A stretch of DNA of 53,663 nucleotides from an uncultured Acidimicrobiales bacterium. GTDB taxonomy: Bacteria > Actinomycetota > Acidimicrobiia > Acidimicrobiales > SZUA-35. Within the stretch, counting starts at the first letter, position 1; every line of letters starts with the position of its first letter. The DNA is taken from positions 1 to 53,663 of the forward strand of contig CALHFG010000082.1 in the NCBI GenBank assembly GCA_938029215.1, given 5' to 3'. The notes beneath the pieces are model-generated. The model worked only from the letters and a program-made list of their open reading frames with translations, had not been told where the DNA came from and made no database searches. Below are positions 32,647 through 40,041 of this stretch, piece after piece. The translations under genes and the position numbers were made by a program.

Positions 32647-33849
32647 ATGAGTGACTCCTCAGACTCTCCGTGGCCAGACTCGGTTCCCGGTCTTGGCGCG
32701 CTCCCGGACCTCGCCGACGTCCCGCTGGAGGCCGGTTGGTTGAGGCGAGGATCGGTGCACGACGTCCCGTCAGCGATGCCAGACAGGGTTCGGCGGCACC
32801 ATCGATACGAGGCTGACCCGGGCAACGATCCCGGCAGGGAACTCGACAACGATGACGATGATCCTGCACACCGGCCTACGCGTCCCCGCAAAAAGCATCG
32901 TCTGCTGAAGATGGTTGCCGTGCTGCTCTTCGTCGGGTTCGCTGCTGCGGGCGTCACTACTCTGTACGCCCAACGCCAATTCAATTCCATCGAGCGTGTG
33001 GCCGTGGCTGAGGTCTTGGCGTTCGATAGTTCCGAAGGAACCAACTACCTGATCGTGGGCAGCGACTCTCGAGAGAACCTCGACCCAGACGTCGAAAATG
33101 CTGCGGCAATCTTCGGTGACGGTTCCCAAGACATTGGGGGGCAACGAACCGACACTATTCAGATCCTCCGTATCGCCAACGATGGCACCCAGCATGTGCT
33201 GGCCTTACCCCGAGACCTGTATGTGCCGATCGGCGGCGATGGCGCCCCGAACCGAATCAACGCGGCGTATGCCTTCGGAGGTCCCGAGCTACTGATTACC
33301 ACGATCGAAGGATCGCTCGGAATCCCGATTCACCACTATGCCGAGATCGATTTCGGCGGATTTATTGACCTGGTCGATGCCGTCGGCGGCGTCACGATCG
33401 ACTTCGCTCATCCCGCCTTCGACCTGAAGACGGGCCTCAATGTTCCCGAGGCCGGCCCGGCAACCCTGGACTCAACCCAGGCGCTGGCCTACGTGCGGTC
33501 GCGCAGCTACACCGAGGTGATCGATGGGCAGCCAGTGCTGGACTACCGAAGCGATCTCGGCCGGGTGAAACGGCAACAGGCCTTCCTGCAGGCATTGTTC
33601 TCCAAGCTGAACGATCCCCGCAGCCAACTGTCGGTGCTCGCCGACATGGAGGCATCCACCGGCTCGTTGAAGCTTGACGATCAGCTCTCGTTCACTGAGG
33701 TTCTGGCGTTGGCCAATGAGGTTCGTGCATTTGAGCCCAACAACGACAAAGACCTTGTCGTTGTTGGCACCACGCTGGCCAGCGGAGCGCAGGTGTTGCT
33801 GCTCGACCAGGCGGCCTCGCAACCAACGCTCGACTTCTTCTCTCGTTGA
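32647..33849 (+). CDS. LytR-CpsA-Psr (LCP) family cell-wall glycopolymer transferase
   Basis: 400 aa. A hydrophilic N-terminal cytoplasmic region of about 90 residues rich in Asp, Pro and Arg ends in RPRKKHRLLK, then one transmembrane segment at about 94-115 (VAVLLFVGFAAAGVTTLYA), then the extracellular LCP domain: NYLIVGSDSRE, GQRTDTIQILRI, VLALPRDLYVPIGGDGAPNRINAAYAFGG, DAVGGVTIDFAHPAFD, LAYVRSRSY and DLGRVKRQQAFLQAL. Conserved Arg and Asp residues that bind polyprenyl pyrophosphate are present. It should attach glycopolymers to peptidoglycan. ATG 32647 is preferred; an in-frame GTG at 32602 would add 15 residues without support. Confidence 0.87.
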   Translation: MSDSSDSPWPDSVPGLGALPDLADVPLEAGWLRRGSVHDVPSAMPDRVRRHHRYEADPGNDPGRELDNDDDDPAHRPTRPRKKHRLLKMVAVLLFVGFAAAGVTTLYAQRQFNSIERVAVAEVLAFDSSEGTNYLIVGSDSRENLDPDVENAAAIFGDGSQDIGGQRTDTIQILRIANDGTQHVLALPRDLYVPIGGDGAPNRINAAYAFGGPELLITTIEGSLGIPIHHYAEIDFGGFIDLVDAVGGVTIDFAHPAFDLKTGLNVPEAGPATLDSTQALAYVRSRSYTEVIDGQPVLDYRSDLGRVKRQQAFLQALFSKLNDPRSQLSVLADMEASTGSLKLDDQLSFTEVLALANEVRAFEPNNDKDLVVVGTTLASGAQVLLLDQAASQPTLDFFSR

Positions 33850-33933
33850 GGGTCGCCAGCCGCGATTTCTCAACGTCCCGGGTCGTTCGTTTTGCTGGTT
33901 CTGGATTCGGAGCTAGATGTACGATTCGGGCGT

Positions 33934-34779
33934 ATGGGTATTGAGTCTCTGGTAACCGACAAACACATCGATCAGTACTCCACCGACGGCGCCACGCTGA
34001 TCCAGAACGCCTTCGGTGAAGAGTGGCTGTCGGTCTTGCGCGCCGGCATGGATCTGAACCTACGGGAGCCCTCGGAACGCTCCCGGATGTGGAATCGAAG
34101 CGAGGACGGCCACACCACGTTTTACGACGGTCAAACCTGGCTTTCGAATCCTCACTATCGAGACTTCATCGAGAACTCGGGAATGGCGGAGATAGCCGGA
34201 AGGGTGATGGGGGTGCAGTCGGTGAATTTCTTCTTCGACACGATCTTTTCCCGCTCTACGGGGACTCAGTTTCGAACGCCATTTCATCAGGATGAGCCTT
34301 ACTGGTCGGTCGAAGGATTCGATTGCAGTTCGGCGTGGATGCCCCTGATGTCGTGTGAGAAGCGGTCGGCGCTGGAGTTCGTGCGGGGGTCCCATCGATG
34401 GGAGCAACGATTCGCCCAGACCAACTTCGGGGCGCTCACCGGTGACGAGCGAGATCAGGTTCAGTTCTCACAAGACGACACCGTTCCGTTTCCAGACATA
34501 GAGGGAAACCGGGACGAGTACGAGATCCTCAGCTGGGACATGGAGCCGGGTGACATCGCAATCTTCAACGCCCGAATCATCCACGGTGGCTCCGGCCTAC
34601 TTCGGGAGGACCGGGACCTCAGCGTGTTCAACACCCAATGGTTAGGTCCCGACGTGAAGATCAAGTTCCGAAGCGAAGGCATGGACCCTGACCATTCAGA
34701 GGTCATGACCGCAGCTGGCCTCGGGCCCGGCGATCGCGTGGGCGGCGAGCTGTACCCCGAACTGTGGTCGGCGGTCTAA
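33934..34779 (+). CDS. Phytanoyl-CoA dioxygenase (PhyH) family protein 2
   Basis: 281 aa Fe(II)/2-oxoglutarate oxygenase. Iron ligands: His and Asp of TPFHQDEPYWSV (about 125-130) and the distal His in NARIIHGGSGLL (about 223). The intervening WMPLMSCEKRSALEFVRGSHRW and SWDMEPGDIAIFNARI are characteristic. An Arg at the end of the next strand would bind 2-oxoglutarate. Substrate unknown. TACGAT lies 8 bases before ATG 33934, favouring that start over an in-frame TTG at 33892. Convergent with HD-GYP paralogue 2, with only 6 bases between the two stops. Confidence 0.85.
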   Translation: MGIESLVTDKHIDQYSTDGATLIQNAFGEEWLSVLRAGMDLNLREPSERSRMWNRSEDGHTTFYDGQTWLSNPHYRDFIENSGMAEIAGRVMGVQSVNFFFDTIFSRSTGTQFRTPFHQDEPYWSVEGFDCSSAWMPLMSCEKRSALEFVRGSHRWEQRFAQTNFGALTGDERDQVQFSQDDTVPFPDIEGNRDEYEILSWDMEPGDIAIFNARIIHGGSGLLREDRDLSVFNTQWLGPDVKIKFRSEGMDPDHSEVMTAAGLGPGDRVGGELYPELWSAV

Positions 34780-34785
34780 GGGGCG

Positions 34786-36570
34786 CTAGCTGCCGTCGAC
34801 GGTGATAAACACGGTTGCGGTCGAGCACGCACCACCGGTGTCACAGATGGAGTAGACGATCGAGTCGGGTCCGTCGTAGTTCTTGTCCGACTTGTAGTGC
34901 AGGTGCTCGTTGTGGACCCTGAAGGACGCCGCATGCTGAGGCGGCGTGATGATGGTGAGGGTCGCTTCGTCGATTGGATCGGCGCGATCTGAATCGTTGT
35001 TCAGCACGTCGATTCTGATGTCGGTGTCGTCCTTGACAGATACGAAGTCGCTCGCGGTGATCGGGCCAGTCGCTTCGGTGGTCGTGGTGGTAGGAGCGGT
35101 CGTGGTGGTGGTCGTTGTTGGGACGGTGGTCGTGGTGGTCGTCGGGGTTGTGCTGGTCGTCGTCGGCCGGGTCGTCGTGGTGGTTGGTCGAGTCGTGGTT
35201 GTGGAGTTGCCGGGTAGCGACGGTCGGGACGGCGGCGTCGTTGTGGACACTGTCAAGGTGGTGATCGGCGTCGTGCTTGATGTGGACGTGGACACGACCA
35301 CGGTTGTCGTCGGTGCGCTGGTCGTGGATGGCTCAGCCGTCGTGGATGGTGTCGTTGGTTGTAGGGGTACGGTCGTGCTGAGCCGGATCGATGCGCTGGT
35401 GGTCGACGTGGTCGTCGAGGTCTCGGCCGGCTCGCTGAACGCCACCTCGGGAGGCACAATGATGCTCGAGGTCTGTAAGGACTCCAGTCCGCCCGCGGTG
35501 GTCGCTGCCACAACTGCCACAACCGCCATCGCCGGAGCGCTCACCACACCTTGAATGGCGTCGATGAGGCGGGGGCTGTCGGCGAGCCAGGCGAACGGGC
35601 CGGCTTTGCGTTGTCCCGTGAGCGAAACGGCGAGCATGGCCCGAACCACTTCGGGGTCGAACTGAGATCCCGAACACCGGACGAGTTCTCGACGAGCCGC
35701 TTCGGCTGTCATTGGAGACTTGTAGGAGCGGGCCGAGGTGATGACGTCGTACGCGTCGGCGACTGCGGTAATCCGGCCAGCGACGCTGATCTCCTGGGCG
35801 GCCAACCCGTGGGGATATCCGGTGCCATCCCAACGTTCGTGGTGTTCGCCGGCCGCACCGTCCCATTCGCCCAACCACTCGCGGAGAGGGGCCAACATTT
35901 CTTGACCGGCACGGGGATGGCCCTTGAGGATTTCCCACTCGTCGGGTTCGAGCTTGGTTTCCTTGTTCAGGATCTCGGCAGGAACGGTCAGTTTCCCGAT
36001 GTCGTGCAGCATCACGCTCCAGGCAAGGCGGTCCCGCCCGGCCTGATCTATGCCCATTTCGGTGGCGATGAGGTCGGCGTAGGCTCGCACCCGTTCGGTG
36101 TGCCCGCGGGTCTTGGGGTCGTGGCTGGTGAGCAATCCGACCATCTCGACAGCTTCGGTTGCTGCTTGGTTGGTGTCGCCGCTGAGGCCGTGGTCGGCGA
36201 GATCCCTGAGCCGTTGTTCGCGTTGGCGGATCGTCCCGGAGCGAAGCGCTATTCCAAAGCGAGAGGGTGCTTCGTCGGGGAACACGAGGGTGAGCTGCAA
36301 CAGTGCGACGAGCGGGATAAATCGACGCAGTGCACGGTCCACGACGCCGGAAACGAGAAATCCAACCGCCATCGCCTGCACGACCCAGGCGATGAATCCT
36401 CCGACGCCTTCGGGTCGCCACAGGAACGGTCCGAGCAACATCACCACCACCAGGGAGGCGACGAATGGGCCTATGAAGACGGCGATCCGGACGAGGCGGG
36501 CGAGACCTGGTGATGCGCTCCAAGAATTCGACGATTCTTCAGCACCACGAGTTGGCTGGTGGGTCTTCAC
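34786..36570 (-). CDS. Membrane HD-GYP phosphohydrolase with Thr-rich stalk and cadherin-like exodomain (paralogue 2)
   Basis: 594 aa from GTG 36570, chosen because VKTHQPTRGA then aligns with MASGPTRGA of paralogue 1 at 450; a GTG at 36615 is also in frame. Hydrophobic segments at about 27-97, the shared FPDEAPSRFG block, HD-GYP domain at about 140-320 (RGHTERV from 154, VMLHDIGKL, HHERWDGTGYPHGL, VADAYD), a membrane segment at about 341-363, a Thr/Ser/Pro stalk at about 385-500 and a C-terminal domain of about 90 aa. The last reads like a cadherin-like/Big_9 module: DIRIDVLNNDSD, LTIITPPQHA, HLHYKSDKNYDGPDSIVYSICD, TATVFITV. Catalytic motifs are intact, so c-di-GMP hydrolysis inside coupled to an extracellular adhesive or sensing domain is the natural reading. 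Confidence 0.85.
   Translation of the reverse strand: MKTHQPTRGAEESSNSWSASPGLARLVRIAVFIGPFVASLVVVMLLGPFLWRPEGVGGFIAWVVQAMAVGFLVSGVVDRALRRFIPLVALLQLTLVFPDEAPSRFGIALRSGTIRQREQRLRDLADHGLSGDTNQAATEAVEMVGLLTSHDPKTRGHTERVRAYADLIATEMGIDQAGRDRLAWSVMLHDIGKLTVPAEILNKETKLEPDEWEILKGHPRAGQEMLAPLREWLGEWDGAAGEHHERWDGTGYPHGLAAQEISVAGRITAVADAYDVITSARSYKSPMTAEAARRELVRCSGSQFDPEVVRAMLAVSLTGQRKAGPFAWLADSPRLIDAIQGVVSAPAMAVVAVVAATTAGGLESLQTSSIIVPPEVAFSEPAETSTTTSTTSASIRLSTTVPLQPTTPSTTAEPSTTSAPTTTVVVSTSTSSTTPITTLTVSTTTPPSRPSLPGNSTTTTRPTTTTTRPTTTSTTPTTTTTTVPTTTTTTTAPTTTTTEATGPITASDFVSVKDDTDIRIDVLNNDSDRADPIDEATLTIITPPQHAASFRVHNEHLHYKSDKNYDGPDSIVYSICDTGGACSTATVFITVDGS
35073..35420 (-). repeat. Thr-codon low-complexity tract (stalk of HD-GYP paralogue 2)
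   Basis: On the plus strand this is a run of GTCGT/GGTGGT units; on the coding minus strand, Thr/Ser/Pro codons. It mirrors the tract at 1690-2040. Confidence 0.88.
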
Positions 36571-36697
36571 AGCTGTCCCGCAGCACGGGTCTGGGTTTCT
36601 CGCGCGCGGGCACACATCACGCCCGTGTGATCGACGGACGCGCCCAGCTGCTTGAGCAATCAGTTACCTCTACCCAAAAAGAGCTAGGCCGTACGCC

Positions 36698-37894
36698 TCA
36701 ATTTTGTATCGCCTTCAGGCAGTCTGATACCGCTTCGCGCAGCGCTAGCTCTCGGGGGTCGTCGAACAGGTGATAGTCCAACTTGTTCATCACATAGGCA
36801 AAACCCAAGCTGCGTTCCGGGTCGGCAAATCCGAGGGATCCGCCCGCCCCCGGCGTGCCAAACGCCGATGGAGACCCGAAGTCGAATCCATCCCACGGTT
36901 TGCAGTAGCCCAATGAGAACCGAGTGTCGGTGGCCATCACCAAATCGTGAGGTCCATCGGTTGGATCCGTGGCTGCAGCGGCGATCTGGGCTGTCACCTC
37001 GGGCGAGATCCCGAGCCGTGGTCCTCCGGCGGCGAGGTCGCCATACGCGACGGCAATCGCTCGGGCGGTTCCGTGTCCGTTCGACGCCGGCAGTTCAAGT
37101 TGGCGCATCGATGGCTCGTTGTAGCGAGCGGGCTTGCCCAACATGGCGGGGTTGCCAAAGGTGCGGGCGGTCAAGGAACGCGGGTTCAGGAACCCCTTCA
37201 CGAAGTCCCGGGGCATTTTGGACAGATTGGCCAGCATCTTGGTGCGGTACCAGTCGGCTTGAAGGCGTGCGATTCGTTCGTCGCCGACCGATTCGGGCAG
37301 ACCGATCCAGAAGTCGACGCCCAGTGGTTGGGCTATCTCGTCGTTGAAGTATCGGCCGATGGTTCGCCCCTTGGGGTCCGTTCGCCTGATCAGCTCCGAC
37401 TCATACCACCCGAGGCTGATGCCGTGATAGCCGTGCCGAGTGCCTGGTTGCCACGCGGGTGCCTGCGCAGCAAGTGCGCCAGCCATCGTGTCAGGATCGG
37501 CGAGTGCGGCGGCGTCGAGCTTGGTGTCGATCGCGCTGAGACCGGCCTGATGGGCTAGCAGTTGCCGCACCGTTATGCGCTCCTTGCCCTTGGCCGCGAA
37601 CTCGGGCCAATGATCGGCCACCAGGTCGTCGAACCCGAAGAGGCCGTTGGACGCGGCGTGTAACACCGCCATCGAGGCCATGCCCTTGGTTGTGGAGAAC
37701 ACATTCACGACCGTGTCGGCGGTCCATCGACGTCCGGACTTCGGATCGGCCAGCCCACCCCACAGGTCAACAACCACGTCGTTGTTAACAACGGCAGCAC
37801 AAGCGGCGCCCACTTCACCTCTGCGGAGGAAATTCTCTTCGAACGCAGCTCGGACCGGTTCGAATCCTGGCTTGACGGTTCCGTGAATGTCCAT
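36698..37894 (-). CDS. Serine hydrolase of the class C beta-lactamase / family VIII esterase type
   Basis: 398 aa, no signal peptide. The nucleophile motif S-x-x-K is STTK (Ser67, Lys70) in VVNVFSTTKGMASMAVL. The second-motif Tyr is probably in GYHGISLGWYESELIRR (about 153-169). A late HG-type motif appears in GHGTARA (about 270). There is no KTG triad as in true lactamases. It is therefore more likely an esterase (EstB-like) or an uncharacterised D-peptidase-type hydrolase. Divergent from the putative selenoprotein gene at 37966; 71 bases lie between the starts and must hold both promoters. Confidence 0.82.
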   Translation of the reverse strand: MDIHGTVKPGFEPVRAAFEENFLRRGEVGAACAAVVNNDVVVDLWGGLADPKSGRRWTADTVVNVFSTTKGMASMAVLHAASNGLFGFDDLVADHWPEFAAKGKERITVRQLLAHQAGLSAIDTKLDAAALADPDTMAGALAAQAPAWQPGTRHGYHGISLGWYESELIRRTDPKGRTIGRYFNDEIAQPLGVDFWIGLPESVGDERIARLQADWYRTKMLANLSKMPRDFVKGFLNPRSLTARTFGNPAMLGKPARYNEPSMRQLELPASNGHGTARAIAVAYGDLAAGGPRLGISPEVTAQIAAAATDPTDGPHDLVMATDTRFSLGYCKPWDGFDFGSPSAFGTPGAGGSLGFADPERSLGFAYVMNKLDYHLFDDPRELALREAVSDCLKAIQN

Positions 37895-37952
37895 CCGCCA
37901 CTATCGCCCACCGACGGTCATCGTCCAAGTTTGATGGACGGTTCCGGCGGGT

Positions 37953-37958
37953 CATACT
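37953..37958 (+). promoter_or_regulatory. CATACT -10-like hexamer for the AhpD-family gene
   Basis: GTCATACT with CATACT ending 7 bases before ATG 37966. Same octamer as before 19662 and before the gene starting at 22391 on the minus strand. Confidence 0.4.
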
Positions 37959-37965
37959 GACAGCG

Positions 37966-38448
37966 ATGGCTATTCGCATGAAACTGTCCGGAGCGCCCCT
38001 GGGTTACACCCTGGCGCTCGTCCAGGGCACCGCCGACAACTACAAGGCGTTCGGAACCGCTCTCTGGTCCGATGATCAGGCGGTGCCGGCCACGTTAAAG
38101 GAGCTGGTGTTCCTTCGTTCGTCAATCGTCAACCAATGCCCCACTTGACTGAGTAGTCATGTCGTCTCGGCGAGACGACGAGGGGTTACCGATGTTGAGA
38201 TCGAAGCACTGGAGGCGCCCGAAACGTGGGCCGAGGTCTTCGATGCCAAGAGCATCGCAGTTCTACAGCTGGCCGACGCCGTGTCGGCCGAGAGTCACGC
38301 CATCGACGCCGAACTGATCGCTGAGCTTCGCTCGCATTTCAACGAAACCGAACTGGCCGAACTCATCCTGGTCTGTGGTCAGGCCAACCTGAACAACCGG
38401 GCCGGCAACGCGGCCAAGCAACTACTCGGTTCACCCGACTCCCGCTGA
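37966..38448 (+). CDS. AhpD/carboxymuconolactone decarboxylase-family protein with in-frame UGA: candidate selenoprotein
   Basis: Reads as 160 residues if TGA 38146-38148 is decoded as selenocysteine (U61). Before it comes a standard CMD start ending KELVFLRSSIVNQCPT; after it the same frame continues for 99 codons, LSSHVVSARRRGVTDVEIEAL and on to LILVCGQANLNNRAGNAAKQLL, all typical of the family, ending at TGA 38446. The active-site pattern of AhpD is Glu118, Cys130, Cys133, His137. Here Glu46, Cys58, U61 and His65 have identical spacings (12, 3, 4), so the UGA replaces exactly the redox cysteine. A strong hairpin follows (38161-38179). Expected role: disulfide/selenosulfide peroxidase or reductase. 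The alternative is a recent Cys-to-stop mutation (TGC/TGT to TGA), i.e. a pseudogene. No Sec machinery is in the window. Confidence 0.8.
38161..38179 (+). promoter_or_regulatory. Candidate bacterial SECIS hairpin, GTCGTCTC-GGC-GAGACGAC
   Basis: A perfect 8-bp stem with a GGC loop, starting 12 bases after the UGA, so the loop is 20 bases downstream. From memory, bacterial SECIS elements have the apical loop about 16-37 bases after UGA, a loop of 3-14 bases and a G among the first two loop bases; all are met. The 3' arm uses AGA-CGA-CGA for three arginines, an unusual choice in this GC-rich DNA, consistent with RNA-structure selection. Confidence 0.7.
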
Positions 38449-38454
38449 CAGTAC

Positions 38455-38475
38455 ACACCCGGTGACGGGTGCATC
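38455..38475 (+). repeat. Hairpin unit CACCCG-GTGA-CGGGTG (copy of the 30474 element)
   Basis: Identical over 21 bases to 30474-30494 and similarly placed just after a plus-strand gene end. A six-base-pair stem is capped by GTGA, a GNRA-type tetraloop in RNA, and followed by CATC. It probably acts as a transcript-end structure for the AhpD-family gene or the convergent monooxygenase gene. Confidence 0.6.
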
Positions 38476-38507
38476 TGTGCCATCGCCCCGCCTCCTGCGG
38501 CGTCGTG

Positions 38508-39992
38508 TCAGATGCGCACCTTGGCGCGTTCGAACTGCATCACGCCGTCGTCGATTTGGTCCTTCTTGAACCGCTTCTTCTCGGCCACGTAGCGCTGGCT
38601 GTTCAGCCACGGATACCGGTCGCCCTGGCGGGGCATCAGATGCATCATCCTGCGCATATAGCCGGAAGAGAAGTCGTCGATCCAGGGCCGTTCGGGCATG
38701 CCCTCGTCCTCTGGTCGAAGGCGAGGGGTGCACTGGGTGGCTCCGGTCTTGGCCATGTGGTTGAGGAGTCGGCACACGAAGTCGCATGTGAGATCGACCC
38801 GCAGAGTCCACGACGCATTGATGTAGCCGAAACTGGAAACCAGATTGGGAACACCGCTGTATGCCATTCCTTTGTAGGTCCACGTCTTGGCGAAATCGAC
38901 CGGTTCACCGTCGACGGTGAATTCCATTTCGCCCAGGGTCACGAGTTGAAGGCCGGTGGCGGTCACGATGATGTCGGCCGGGAGTTCTTCGCCCGAGGCC
39001 AAACGAATGCCGCCCTCGGTGAAGGTGTCGATCTGATCGGTGACCACCGATGCCTTGCCGGACTTCAGTGCCCTGAATAGATCGCTATCAGGCACCAAGC
39101 ACAGTCGCTGGTCCCACGGGTTGTAGGCCGGAGTGAAGTGTTTGTCGACGTCGTAGTCCGGACCCATTTCCTCTCGGACCAGGTGCAGAAGAGTGTCCTT
39201 TACTTTGTCGGGCTGTGTGCGCGTCCGGCGGTAGATGGTGTCGGTCATGTACACGTTCTTCTTGCGGATTGCGGCGTAGGCGAGCTTGGCCGGCAGGAAC
39301 TTGCGAAGCTTCTCCGCTATCGGGTCGACCGAGGGTCGGGACACCACGTAGCTGGGGGAGCGCTGCAGCATGGTCACGTGCTTGGCCGTGGGCGCCATGG
39401 CCGGAACCAAGGTGACCGCGGTGGCGCCTGAGCCGATCACAACCACGTTTTTGCCGGCATAGTCCAGATCTTCTGGCCACTTCTGCGGGTGTACGACGGT
39501 GCCACCAAATCGTTCGCGGCCTTCGAACCTGGGCTCGTGGCCGCCCTTGTAGCTGTAGTAGCCCGAACACATGAACAGGAACGAGCAGGTGTACGTGGCG
39601 GTCTCGCCACTGCGGGTCGCGGTAACCGTCCACTGGGATTCCTCGCTCGACCAACTGGCGGCTAGTACCTGGTGGTTGAACCGAATATGTCGATCGATCC
39701 CAAACTCCTGGGCCGTCTCTCGTACGTAGTTCAGGATTGACGCACCGTCGGTAATGGTTCGTCGGCCAGACCAGGCTTTGAACTTGTAGCCAAGGGTGTA
39801 CATGTCGCTGTCGGACCGGATTCCGGGATACCGAAACAGGTCCCATGTGCCGCCGAGGTCAGCCCGTCCCTCCAGGATTGTGAAGGTCCGGTCTGGACAA
39901 CGCTCCTTTAGATAGCACCCGGCCCCGATGCCAGAAATACCGGCGCCGACGATCAGAACGTCGGTGTGTATGGGGCGAGCAGAGTCGAGCAT
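38508..39992 (-). CDS. Flavin-containing monooxygenase, EthA-like Baeyer-Villiger type
   Basis: 494 aa. N-terminal FAD motif VLIVGAGISGIGAGCYL, then GGTWDLFRYPGIRSDSDMYTLG, which is nearly the same as in Mycobacterium tuberculosis EthA, then PQKWPEDLDYAGKNVVVIGSGATAVTL (NADPH fold, about 177-205), MLQRSPSYV, NPWDQRLCLVPDSDLFRALKSG and the C-terminal GYINASWTLRVDLTCDFVCRLLNHM. EthA converts ketones and thioamides using NADPH and O2; the natural substrate here is unknown. Start ATG 39992 is preferred to the adjacent GTG 39995. It is convergent with the AhpD-family gene; 59 bases between their ends hold the GTGA-loop hairpin. Confidence 0.88.
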   Translation of the reverse strand: MLDSARPIHTDVLIVGAGISGIGAGCYLKERCPDRTFTILEGRADLGGTWDLFRYPGIRSDSDMYTLGYKFKAWSGRRTITDGASILNYVRETAQEFGIDRHIRFNHQVLAASWSSEESQWTVTATRSGETATYTCSFLFMCSGYYSYKGGHEPRFEGRERFGGTVVHPQKWPEDLDYAGKNVVVIGSGATAVTLVPAMAPTAKHVTMLQRSPSYVVSRPSVDPIAEKLRKFLPAKLAYAAIRKKNVYMTDTIYRRTRTQPDKVKDTLLHLVREEMGPDYDVDKHFTPAYNPWDQRLCLVPDSDLFRALKSGKASVVTDQIDTFTEGGIRLASGEELPADIIVTATGLQLVTLGEMEFTVDGEPVDFAKTWTYKGMAYSGVPNLVSSFGYINASWTLRVDLTCDFVCRLLNHMAKTGATQCTPRLRPEDEGMPERPWIDDFSSGYMRRMMHLMPRQGDRYPWLNSQRYVAEKKRFKKDQIDDGVMQFERAKVRI

Positions 39993-40041
39993 CACCTCTG
40001 TTCTAGTGCATCATCGGCCAACACGAGAAAGCCACAGCTCG

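Noticed and set aside
37966-38148. Treating the AhpD-family gene as a 60-aa truncated protein or plain pseudogene
   Set aside because: The frame stays intact for 99 codons after the UGA with family motifs, the UGA sits on the catalytic Cys, and a SECIS-like hairpin follows. Pseudogene status is kept as the alternative until Sec machinery is confirmed.
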